A stretch of 13,890 nucleotides of DNA. Origin: JAICIG01 sp035532215. Its GTDB lineage: Bacteria > Planctomycetota > Planctomycetia > Pirellulales > JAICIG01. Within the stretch, counting starts at the first letter, position 1. Every line of letters begins with the position of its first letter. Shown piece after piece: positions 6,938 to 13,629 of this stretch. Both the position numbers and the translations under genes were made by a program. Under the pieces are notes generated by a model, which was not told the origin of the DNA, made no database searches, and saw only the letters and a program-made list of their open reading frames with translations. The stretch lies in contig DATKRK010000383.1 in NCBI GenBank assembly GCA_035532215.1, positions 1 to 13,890 on the forward strand, read 5' to 3'.

Positions 6938-7272
6938 CCGCCCTCAGCCTGTTCGATCGGCCGCCGGGCGTCAAGGCGAAGACGGTCGAGGTCGCGATGC
7001 CGGCAGGGCATGGGAATGTTATCGAACCTTCGGCCCTGCGCTAGGAAACCACGGATGGCACGGATCTCACGGCTTGGAATTCCAATATCCGTGCCATCGG
7101 CGCCATCCGTGGTTCATTTGCCGTTTCTGCAGGTAGGGCGGTGGAGTCAAGAGTCGCCCCGATTTTCAAGCCCGCCGCCGCACGAATCCCCGCGCACGAC
7201 AGGGCCGAATATGGCACAATACAGTATCCGGCGCATGGTTTTGCGCCCAAATTGAGCGGGGGGTCGTGAGCC
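6938..7272. other. Divergent intergenic region
   Basis: 335 nt between the divergent nucleosidase and MBL-hydrolase genes, so both promoters should lie here, but no clear -35/-10 pair can be chosen. It holds the inverted repeat 7047-7114. An AT-richer patch around 7210-7226 could be part of the promoter of the MBL gene. Confidence 0.5.
7047..7114. repeat. Nested inverted repeat with CACGGAT motif
   Basis: Outer 13-bp arms AACCACGGATGGC (7047-7059) and GCCATCCGTGGTT (7102-7114); inner arms GGCACGGAT (7057-7065) and ATCCGTGCC (7086-7094). It is a divergent relative of the repeats at 5796-5890 and 8068-8273. Confidence 0.75.
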
Positions 7273-8016
7273 ATGCGGCTCGTAATGCTAGGGTCGACGG
7301 GCTACCATCCGAACGAGATTCGGCACACGCCCTGTCTGGTCTTGCCCGAGTTGGGCATCGTGCTCGACGCCGGGACGGCGATGTTTCGCTTGCGAGACCA
7401 CCTGGTCACGCCCGAGTTGAACATCTTTCTGACGCATGCCCACCTCGATCACGTCTTCGGCCTGACCTTCTTGTTCGACGTGCTCTACCAGCGGCCGACG
7501 AAACGCGTGATCGTTCACGGAGACGCGGAGAAACTGGCGGCCGTCGAACAGCACTTGCTGTATCCGCTGTTGTTTCCCGCCCCGTTGCCTTGCGAGTATC
7601 GAGCGTTGCCGGCCGACGGCCTCGACTTGCCCGAGGGCGGGCGGCTGACGCACTTTCCGCTCAAGCATCCCGGCGGCTCGCTCGGTTTCCGGCTCGACTG
7701 GCCCGGCCATTCGCTGGCCTACGTGACCGACACCACGGCCGATCTGGCGGCCGATTACGTCGAGCGAATCGCCGGGGTCGACTTGCTGGTCCACGAGTGC
7801 TATTTCAGCGACGAGTTCAGCGAGCGGGCCGAGTTCACCGGCCACAGTTGCACCACGCCCGTAGCCGAAGTCGCGCGAGCGGCCCGCGTCGGCCGGTTGG
7901 TGCTGATGCACCTCAATCCGCTGGTGAACGAGCTCGACCCGATCGGCCTCGACGTCGCCCGCGCCATCTTTCGCGAAACGACGCTCGGCACGGACGGGTT
8001 GGAGTTGGAGTTTTGA
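7273..8016 (+). CDS. Metallo-beta-lactamase-fold hydrolase (RNase Z-like)
   Basis: 247 residues. Metal ligands expected for the fold are present: HAHLDH (55-60), histidines near 127/132 in HFPLKHPGGSLGFR, the aspartate of YVTDTTAD (150-157), GHSCTT with H191, and H213 in LMHLNP. The D-T-D and late-histidine arrangement resembles RNase Z and related beta-CASP-free phosphodiesterase-like MBL proteins rather than beta-lactamases, but the long exosite of true RNase Z is not obvious, so the substrate stays open. No signal peptide, hence cytoplasmic. The ATG at 7273 follows a run of six Gs (7258-7263). Convergent with the downstream FMO gene. Confidence 0.85.
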   Translation: MRLVMLGSTGYHPNEIRHTPCLVLPELGIVLDAGTAMFRLRDHLVTPELNIFLTHAHLDHVFGLTFLFDVLYQRPTKRVIVHGDAEKLAAVEQHLLYPLLFPAPLPCEYRALPADGLDLPEGGRLTHFPLKHPGGSLGFRLDWPGHSLAYVTDTTADLAADYVERIAGVDLLVHECYFSDEFSERAEFTGHSCTTPVAEVARAARVGRLVLMHLNPLVNELDPIGLDVARAIFRETTLGTDGLELEF

Positions 8017-8067
8017 ACTCAAATCAACCACGGATTTCACGGCGACGGCTTCGGCCGGAAGAAAATA

Positions 8068-8273
8068 AGCCACGGATGAAACACGGATCGAACACGGATC
8101 ACACGCCGCGGAACCTCGCGGGCATATTACCGGCGAAACCGTCGAGGCCGTATTCCAGATCGATGGTGTCCATAGTTTCCGTATATTAGACGAGACCGGA
8201 AGAAGGCAGAGCTCGGAATGGTTTTTCCTCTTCCGCAATTCATCCGTGTTCGATCCGTGTTTCATCCGTGGCT
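8068..8273. repeat. 206-bp element bounded by perfect 32-bp inverted repeats
   Basis: The arms at 8068-8099 and 8242-8273 are perfect 32-nt reverse complements made of three CACGGAT heptamers. The ~140-nt interior has no convincing gene. It occupies most of the gap between the convergent MBL and FMO genes (8017-8288), where a strong RNA hairpin could separate their transcripts. It could also be a MITE-like element; target-site duplications are not evident. Confidence 0.85.
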
Positions 8274-8288
8274 TCATCGATAAGAGCG

Positions 8289-9662
8289 TCAAAACGACGC
8301 GATCAGCTTTTCCAGCCGCCGGCGATAACTGAAATGCTCGACCTCGAGCAAGTGCCGCGAGGAATTCAAATAGCGGATGCCCCGGCCGAGATCGTCCGGC
8401 AGCCGGGCTTTTTTACGGCGAAAGCGCTCCGCCGACGCGCGATCGCCGTCGAGCGCCGCCAGAAACCGCGCGATCAACTCGGCCTGCCGATCGACCAGGC
8501 CGAACTGCCCGCTGTCGGGCTGAATCAACCCGGCGACGGCCAGATTGTCGTGCTGCGGATGAAACACGTTCAGGAAAAGTTCCGGCCGCCCGCCGCGCCA
8601 GTTCAAATGCTCGCGGTCGATGAACGGGAAGCTGATCTTGAAGCCGGTGGCGTAGACGATCACGTCGATGGCTTCCGTCGTGCCGTCGACGAACCGCACC
8701 CGGTCGCCGCAAAGTTCGGCCACGTCGGGCTTGGGCGAGATTTGGCCGTGGCCGACGTAGTAGAGCATCTGCGAATTGATGATCGGGTGCGATTCGAACA
8801 ACAGGTGGTCGGGCTTGGGCAGGCCGAACCGCTCGGGCGGGCCGAGCGTCCAGCGGATCGCCGCGCCGGCGATCGCTCGCCGCAGCGCCAGCGGCAGCCG
8901 CCAACGCAGCAACCGCTCGCCGGCCTGGTCGGCCGGCTTGCCGCGAATGTACTTGGGCAGATAGTGATAGCCGCGGCGCACGCTATGAAACGTGCGCTCG
9001 GCGTTCTGCGCCGCTTCGACCGCAATATCGCAGCCCGAGTTCCCCCCGCCGACGACCAGCACGCGGCGGCCGCGAAGCACGTCGGGCGTCTTGTATTCGG
9101 CCGAGTGCAGCGAGAGGCCCTCGAAGCTCCCCGGAAACTCCGGCCATTTCGGATCCCAATTGTGGCCGTTGGCGATCATCACGCCGCGATACCGCCGCAC
9201 TTCCCGCCGCGGCCCGGCGCCTGCGGCGAGTCGTTCGATCGTCACGTCCCAATACGGTCCCTGCGGGCCGGCGTCGGTCGCCGGTTCGATCCGCTCGACC
9301 GACGTGCGAAACTCGATCCGCGGGTACAGGGCGAAGTGCCTCGCGTAGCCGCGAAAATACTCCCACACCTGAGCATGGCTCGGGTAGTCGGGATACTCGG
9401 CCGGCATGGGGAAATCGACGTACTCGGTCAGCGGCTTCGACGAGATCAGGTGCGTCGAGCGGTAGATGCTGCTGTGCGGCTTGCCGTAGCACCAGTTGCC
9501 GCCCACATCATCTTCGCGTTCCAGGCACTCGAACTCCACGCCGCACGCCGCCAGCCACTTGGCGACCGCCAGGCCCGACGACCCGGCGCCGACGACGCAG
9601 TATTTGGATGTGCGATCGAGGGGAGTTTCAGCGATCAAGTTGCAGCATCCAGGGCGAACCAC
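8289..9662 (-). CDS. Flavin-containing monooxygenase-like protein
   Basis: 457 residues of the class B FMO/Baeyer-Villiger type. FAD-binding VVGAGSSG at 23-30 with acidic LERE at 47-50 and VGGNW at 53-57; the FMO fingerprint F-x-G-x-x-x-H-S-x-x-Y at 180-190; the NADPH-binding second fold VVGGGNSG at 203-210; and the YATGF motif at 337-341. These proteins oxygenate soft nucleophiles or ketones using NADPH and O2; the substrate cannot be read from sequence. The start is uncertain: GTG at 9662 gives the full frame, while TTG at 9638 is an alternative; neither has a good ribosome site. Stop convergent with the MBL gene. No membrane segment. Confidence 0.88.
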   Translation of the reverse strand: MVRPGCCNLIAETPLDRTSKYCVVGAGSSGLAVAKWLAACGVEFECLEREDDVGGNWCYGKPHSSIYRSTHLISSKPLTEYVDFPMPAEYPDYPSHAQVWEYFRGYARHFALYPRIEFRTSVERIEPATDAGPQGPYWDVTIERLAAGAGPRREVRRYRGVMIANGHNWDPKWPEFPGSFEGLSLHSAEYKTPDVLRGRRVLVVGGGNSGCDIAVEAAQNAERTFHSVRRGYHYLPKYIRGKPADQAGERLLRWRLPLALRRAIAGAAIRWTLGPPERFGLPKPDHLLFESHPIINSQMLYYVGHGQISPKPDVAELCGDRVRFVDGTTEAIDVIVYATGFKISFPFIDREHLNWRGGRPELFLNVFHPQHDNLAVAGLIQPDSGQFGLVDRQAELIARFLAALDGDRASAERFRRKKARLPDDLGRGIRYLNSSRHLLEVEHFSYRRRLEKLIASF

Positions 9663-9704
9663 GCAAATATTCGCCGCTTGCGCGGGCGAGGCGAAACCCT
9701 TGAT

Positions 9705-9770
9705 GAAATCAGATCGGCTTCACTGCGTCAAACGCTACGGGCGGAAGGGAGTGGGCTAAAGTTGTGTTGC
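9705..9770. repeat. 66-nt dispersed repeat, copy A
   Basis: Direct repeat of 9946-10011, sharing GAAATCAGATC at the left end, CGTCAAACGCT in the middle and GTTGTGTTGC at the right end. It lies just downstream (minus sense) of the small gene 9790-9909. Confidence 0.75.
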
Positions 9771-9789
9771 TGCCATCAGGCCCCGGATT

Positions 9790-9909
9790 CTAGAGTTCGC
9801 GGGCTGAAAAACCCATCAGATGCAACAGTGCGAGCCCAATGAGCCAAGCCAGCGCTGGCGCCAGCGTCAGCCAGAGCATGGTTCGGATGCTGAATTGAGG
9901 GCGAGGCAT
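9790..9909 (-). CDS. 39-residue single-helix membrane protein, RRFQFS-leader family
   Basis: ATG at 9909 to TAG at 9790. The protein begins MPRPQFSIRTMLWLTLAP and continues as one hydrophobic helix (about 11-34) with a short polar tail GFSAREL. The basic-Q-F-S-(L/I)-R start followed at once by a membrane segment matches the leaders of the proteins at 10109-10369 and 10511-10855. Function unknown. It is too short for usual gene callers; support comes from the family resemblance and the intact frame. It may be the stump of a longer family member. Confidence 0.55.
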   Translation of the reverse strand: MPRPQFSIRTMLWLTLAPALAWLIGLALLHLMGFSAREL

Positions 9910-9910
9910 G

Positions 9911-9943
9911 GCGTTAAAAAGGTGTCAGGAACCTTTACTTGCC
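9911..9943. repeat. GGTGTCAGGAACC repeat, copy 1
   Basis: A 33-nt segment nearly identical to 10465-10498 (one extra C there). It contains AAAGGT-GTCAGGA-ACCTTT, a 6-bp hairpin. It directly abuts the start codon of the 39-residue gene. Confidence 0.75.
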
Positions 9944-9945
9944 CT

Positions 9946-10011
9946 GAAATCAGATCAGCGTCGCCGCGTCAAACGCTGCGAGCGGCGGGTCGTGGGCTAT
10001 TGTTGTGTTGC
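9946..10011. repeat. 66-nt dispersed repeat, copy B
   Basis: Same orientation as copy A (9705-9770) and of the same length. Copy B lies downstream (minus sense) of the decayed family fragment at 10063-10105, as copy A lies downstream of the intact small gene, which suggests a duplicated gene-plus-repeat unit. Confidence 0.75.
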
Positions 10012-10062
10012 CGGGCGGCGGTGATAGTGCTTCCCGATTTTTGGGCGGATTGCGCGGATTCC

Positions 10063-10105
10063 GAGCAAGCCATCAGTCACAGGCACGTTCGGATGCTAAG
10101 CTGGG
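10063..10105 (-). pseudogene. Fragment of an RRFQFS-leader small gene
   Basis: On the minus strand CAGCTTAGCATCCGAACG matches CAATTCAGCATCCGAACC in the 39-residue gene, and the downstream bases align again after an internal gap of about 15 nt. The translation QLSIRTCL runs into a stop. There is no start codon or open frame, so it reads as a remnant. Support is short, so confidence is limited. Confidence 0.4.
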
Positions 10106-10108
10106 CAC

Positions 10109-10369
10109 TCAAAATGGCAAATGGCTCTTGAGCGATTGAAGGCGTCGCGCGGCATCCTTTGTCTCATCCTCAGCATCCCATATTGCTCGTTCAGCGACAT
10201 CGCCAGTGAACCGCTTGACCTTGGCCTCAATCTCTTGGCAATGCCTTAGTTCAACCTCAGCGCGTGCAATTTTCGCCAGGCGGTCGTAATGGACGAACGC
10301 AGCCCCCAATGACGCAATGAGCATCAAGACGAAAAGCCATTTTAAGCTGAACTGAAACCTTCGGCTCAT
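10109..10369 (-). CDS. 86-residue membrane-anchored coiled-coil protein, RRFQFS-leader family
   Basis: Starts MSRRFQFSLKWLFVLMLIA, one transmembrane helix at about 10-26, then a charged, heptad-like helix (28-80) rich in Glu, Lys, Arg and Ala. Topology should be N-in with the coiled coil outside the cytoplasm. The leader matches the 114-residue protein and the broken gene at 12981-13241. Proteins with this kind of leader are frequent in Planctomycetota and have no assigned role (from memory). A -10-like TAGAAT ends 6 nt before the ATG, and no Shine-Dalgarno is at the proper spacing. Confidence 0.7.
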   Translation of the reverse strand: MSRRFQFSLKWLFVLMLIASLGAAFVHYDRLAKIARAEVELRHCQEIEAKVKRFTGDVAERAIWDAEDETKDAARRLQSLKSHLPF

Positions 10370-10375
10370 TCGGGC

Positions 10376-10381
10376 ATTCTA
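10376..10381 (-). promoter_or_regulatory. -10-like box (TAGAAT), candidate leaderless promoter
   Basis: TAGAAT on the minus strand is separated from the ATG at 10369 by exactly 6 nt (GCCCGA). Transcription would begin at or next to the A of ATG. No good -35 is visible. The same spacing occurs at two sibling genes. Confidence 0.4.
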
Positions 10382-10395
10382 TCCTCTGACGCATG

Positions 10396-10412
10396 AAAAA
10401 GCCCCGCGGGGC
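10396..10412 (-). terminator. Candidate intrinsic terminator
   Basis: On the minus strand GCCC-CGCG-GGGC (10412-10401) is followed by TTTTT (10400-10396). It lies about 100 nt past the stop of the 114-residue gene and just ahead of the 86-residue gene's own -10 box, so it would separate the two small genes. The stem is short, hence moderate confidence. Confidence 0.45.
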
Positions 10413-10464
10413 GGGGTAGTGATTCCATTTACCGCTGAGTCAAGCGAAAACCGTAAATAACCGA

Positions 10465-10498
10465 GCGTTAAAAAGGTGTCAGGAACCCTTTACTTGCC
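10465..10498. repeat. GGTGTCAGGAACC repeat, copy 2
   Basis: 34 nt, same orientation as 9911-9943, including GCGTTAAAAAGGTGTCAGGA and a TTTACTTGCC tail. It lies downstream of the 114-residue gene. Confidence 0.75.
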
Positions 10499-10510
10499 TA
10501 AGCCTAGCGG

Positions 10511-10855
10511 TCAGTCCCGAATCAGCGCCCCATGAATCAGCGTGTGCTCCTGCTCGAACTGCCGCCTTTCGGCCTTGGTAACCGCTCGCCCTGGAATCGT
10601 GAATGAGCCGCCGTGCTCCGACGCGCCGCTTGGGATCTTGCCAGCAGCGAATTTGATGACGCGCCCATCGCCCCATTTCACGGTCGTTGTCAGATTGCCC
10701 AAGGCGTCCGGCTCGACCGTTACCACAAAATCGTTCTTGTCCTGGCCAGCCGTTCCGCCATCGTCGAACCAGTTGCGTGCAAAGCCGACGAAGAACGCGA
10801 TGCACGCCACCAGCACGGTCAACGCCCGCAAACTGAACTGAAACCTTCGGCTCAT
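10511..10855 (-). CDS. 114-residue membrane-anchored protein, RRFQFS-leader family
   Basis: Start ATG 10855, MSRRFQFSLRALTVLVACIA, with one transmembrane helix at about 10-26. A small, probably beta-rich domain follows (FVVTVEPDALGNLTTTVKWG, then GRVIKFAAGKIP) with a polar C-terminus. The frame remains open much further upstream, but that extension is antisense-like shadow of the cytochrome gene; the family leader and a promoter-like element fix the start at 10855. A TATGAT box ends 6 nt before the ATG with TTGCCC 16 nt further up. Function unknown; likely faces the periplasm/paryphoplasm. Confidence 0.7.
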   Translation of the reverse strand: MSRRFQFSLRALTVLVACIAFFVGFARNWFDDGGTAGQDKNDFVVTVEPDALGNLTTTVKWGDGRVIKFAAGKIPSGASEHGGSFTIPGRAVTKAERRQFEQEHTLIHGALIRD

Positions 10856-10861
10856 GGGCGC

Positions 10862-10889
10862 ATCATAGCCGGCGGCTGGGGCGGGGCAA
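10862..10889 (-). promoter_or_regulatory. Candidate sigma-70-type promoter for the 114-residue gene, leaderless
   Basis: -35 TTGCCC (10889-10884), 16-nt spacer, -10 TATGAT (10867-10862), then 6 nt to ATG 10855. The predicted start site coincides with the start codon. Confidence 0.45.
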
Positions 10890-10932
10890 GCGGGTGAACA
10901 AGAGGCCCGCGTGAGAAAAGGTATTTCGTCCC

Positions 10933-12914
10933 TCACTTCTCCTGGCCGCGGTCCTTCTCGAAATCTTCCAGCAGCTTTGCCAACTGCCGCTGGCGGTCGG
11001 CGCCGTCGGTTTGCCCCTGCCGCGCGTAAAGCCGCGCGAGCTGCTCGTGAACGGCGCGATCGTAGGGAATGATCTCCGCGGCGCGCTCGAGCGATTGGAT
11101 GGCGCCCGGTTCGTCGCCTTGCGCGGCCTGGCATAGCCCGAGCATCTGCCAATCGAGCGGATGCCGTCGCAGGCGGACCGATTGCACCAGCGCCGACCGC
11201 GCGGCCGCCCATTGCTGCGTGCGGAAGGAGAAATCGGCCAGCACGAACAGCGCGTGGGTGCGTTCGTCGGGCGGCAGCGGGTCGTCTTGCAGTGCGGCCG
11301 CCGCCAGTTGGGCGGCGCGCGGCGGCGGCGACGACCAGTACACGCGGGCCAGGCCGGCGTCGACATACGCGTCGCGCAGCCCTTGGGCGCGCACTTTTTC
11401 GAGCAGTTCGACGGCCCGGCGGCGATAATGCTCGATGGCCGGCCCGCTCTGCTCCGGCTCGAATTCCAGGTAAGCCAGGCCCAGGCAACGATCGCGCTCG
11501 ATCTCCGAGAGGTGCGACACGTCCGCAAGCGGCGTCAATTCAGCGAATTCCGGCTCGTCGTCGGTTGGCGCTTCGGCGGCAGGCGCCTCCGCCGCCGGGC
11601 GGTGAATGCCGATGCGGTGGTGCGTGAAGGCGGCGTGCGGAACATCGGTCTGCGTCGGCGGCATGTGGCAAGCGGCGCAGTTGTCGCCGGGCTCGGCCTT
11701 CGTTCGTGCGGCGACATCCAGCCCGCACGCCGCCGGCGCATGGCACTCGAGACACTTGCTGCGATACTCGGCCGCCGCCCGTTCGGCCGGCACGGCGGCG
11801 GGCAGCACGGCGGCGTGCGGGTTGTGGCAGGTCGTGCAGGTCAACGAGTCGGACTGTTGATAGCAGCGGCTCAACCACATTTGCTCGACGTGCCCTGCGA
11901 CCTTCATCCGAGAGCTGGGCCGATCGAGCCGGTAGTCGATGCGGTAATCGCTCAAGGGATGGCCGGGACGAAAATCGCCGACGCTGCGCCCGCGCAGGAG
12001 AACCGAGGCGTCGCTGCTCAGATGGCACCGGGCGCAGATCGCTTCATTCAAGTCGCGCGCCAGCTTGCCGGGATGAACGATGGTTTCGGACGCCGCGGCG
12101 CGATCGTTCGCCGCGGCGTTTTTTGCCGCGCGCCGCTGGGCGGCGTGCGTCGACCCTGGGCCATGACAGCCTCGCAGCCGATCGCTTGCTCGTGAATGGC
12201 GATGCGGTTCAAGGCGCCGTCGATGTTTTCGGCCCGGCCGGCGTGGCAGGCGATGCAGCCCGCGTCGACCCCGCGCTCGAAGCCCGGATGATTGCGGCGG
12301 TCGTAGCCGGGCGACATGCCCCACGACTTGCGCGACTCGTACCAGGTGATCGGCGATTCGATCAAGAAGCCGTCGTCTTCAATCAAATAACTTCGCCCGT
12401 GCCGTCCCGAACCGATCACGTACTTAACCGCGTAGTCCTGGCTCAGCGCGTCGTCGTCGATCGCCGAGAGCTGTTCGCGATGCCGAAAGGCGCCGTCGGC
12501 CCGATACACGCGATAGGAGCGACCGGACAGCGCGTGATCGAAGCGGCCGTCGGGCGGCTGGGCCTGCGGATCGATTTCGGCCAGCGCCCGACTGTGGCCC
12601 GTTTGTTCGTAAGAGCGGACCTCGTCGGCGTGGCACTCGGCGCACTGGGCCGCGCCGATATAGAACGGCTCGGCTGCTTGATTTTGCGCGTCGGCCGCGT
12701 CGTGGGCTGCTGACTCGTGCGCCGCCGAGAGTTCCCCAGCCTTTTCCGCCGGCGCCGCAGGGACCGGACGCGAGGGAATCAGCCGCAGCACGGCCCAGCC
12801 GCACAACGCCAACGCGCCCGCCACCAGCGCCAAGCGTACGCGGCCTGGCATCGAGCGTCCCTCGCCTTGCACTCCCGAGGCGCCCCGAGCGCCCTTTTTC
12901 TTAGCGGCCTTCAT
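10933..12914 (-). CDS. Seven-heme c-type cytochrome with TPR tail, interrupted by a frameshift
   Basis: Two overlapping frames join into one ~660-residue protein if one G is restored at 12170/12171. N-terminus: basic stretch, signal anchor at about 26-44, Ala/Pro linker. Heme motifs: CAECH (91-95), CIACH (220-224), CE[G]CH (247-251, the frameshift site), then in the second frame CARCH, CTTCH, CLECH and CAACH, giving seven CxxCH; other histidines could be distal ligands. The C-terminal ~190 residues form TPR-like helical repeats. The layout fits cytochrome c554-like/multiheme planctomycete proteins working outside the cytoplasmic membrane in electron transfer; the partner is unknown. ATG 12914 gives the longest protein, but ATG 12851 has a better GAGGGA site 7 nt upstream. 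A true mutation would remove five hemes; a sequencing error is equally possible. Confidence 0.85.
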
Positions 12915-12980
12915 AAAGACTGCCCTGAATATTGCTGGTCGAGATTAGAGGCTCCTGGCACGTTTTCCGCCCCCGCCGTA

Positions 12981-13241
12981 TCACGACTCGCCTTTGGGCT
13001 CGACTTGGCCGGACTGCCTGTCGCGGCGTTTGATGACATGCGTTCGAGGCGATCGACCGCGGGCGATCCGAGCGAGCAGCTCAATCGGCGGCGTGAGCAA
13101 CCACCAAAACAAGCCCATCGCGCCGGCGCCTATCGCGAGCCGAACAGCGATCGGCAGTTGGATTCAGATCGCACAGCCGGCCGCGACCACGGCGGTAATC
13201 GCGAATATCACTCGCAAGTTGAACTGAAATCGGCGGCTCAT
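12981..13241 (-). pseudogene. RRFQFS-leader small gene with in-frame TGA
   Basis: ATG 13241 opens MSRRFQFNLRVIFAITAVVA, the family leader plus a membrane helix, but TGA at 13166-13164 ends it after 25 residues (…GCAI). The same frame then continues for 60 sense codons to TGA at 12981, with a second hydrophobic segment (AIGAGAMGLFWWLL) and a basic tail. The total would be 86 residues. The persisting frame indicates a recent nonsense mutation (for example TGG to TGA) or a sequencing error. A TACAAT box lies 6 nt before the ATG. No RNA structure for recoding was looked for in detail. Confidence 0.6.
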
Positions 13242-13247
13242 TGGGGC

Positions 13248-13253
13248 ATTGTA
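13248..13253 (-). promoter_or_regulatory. -10-like box (TACAAT), candidate leaderless promoter
   Basis: TACAAT on the minus strand, 6 nt (GCCCCA) ahead of the ATG at 13241, the same spacing as at 10376-10381 and 10862-10867. No clear -35 box. Confidence 0.4.
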
Positions 13254-13283
13254 GCCCATCTTGCCTATCAAAACGAAGTAATT

Positions 13284-13433
13284 GTAGGGTGGGCACTGCC
13301 CACCAGAAGCGGATTGGCGCGCGAGATGCCCGATCGACGTTTACAAGGCAGTTGGGACGAGCCCGCGGCGAGCCGACTTGCGAAGGCACGAAAACGCGTT
13401 GCGGCAGGTTCCGGTGGGCAGTGCCCACCCTAC
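13284..13433. repeat. 150-bp REPIN/MITE-like element with 21-bp terminal inverted repeats
   Basis: Perfect inverted ends at 13284-13304 (GTAGGGTGGGCACTGCCCAC plus C) and 13413-13433. Each end is itself a hairpin (GGTGGGCA-C-TGCCCACC) with GTAG or CTAC at the outer edge. The ~108-nt interior has no gene of its own. Open frames crossing it translate the repeat (VGWALPT, GGQCPPYE), a recurrent spurious-ORF signature. Confidence 0.85.
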
Positions 13434-13447
13434 GAAACTGACGCCGT

Positions 13448-13471
13448 GTCAGGCTGGAAAGCCTGACCTAC
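13448..13471. repeat. Single REP-like hairpin with CTAC flank
   Basis: GTCAGGCT (13448-13455), GGAA loop, AGCCTGAC (13460-13467), then CTAC (13468-13471). Read on the minus strand it is GTAG followed by a perfect 8-bp stem-loop. It follows the 150-bp element directly. Confidence 0.7.
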
Positions 13472-13629
13472 GTATCTCTTTCCTGAACCGCGAGGATCGT
13501 CAATCTACCTGCTCAAGCCGCTTGCGGCGTAGGTTGCGGCGCAGTTGCGCGGGCGGCTCGATGCGCAAGCCGCAGAATCGCAATGCCCGCGCGCCGCCCT
13601 CCCGTCCCTTTCTCTCCAAGGAGCTTGAA

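Noticed and set aside
8268..9842. Long plus-strand open frame of 524 codons
   Set aside because: It is antisense to the FMO gene, whose motifs are unmistakable; the plus-strand translation shows no domain and runs into repeats.
11161..12195. Plus-strand open frame of 344 codons
   Set aside because: Antisense to the multiheme cytochrome; long antisense frames are expected at this GC content.
10933..12324. Two separate genes for the cytochrome region
   Set aside because: The second frame's first ~50 residues are an out-of-frame reading of the first. One added base restores CEGCH and a single continuous protein.
13164..13166. TGA recoded as selenocysteine or tryptophan in the small gene
   Set aside because: TGA serves as a normal stop for hpnC, hpnD and others here, and no selenocysteine context was recognised; mutation or error is simpler.
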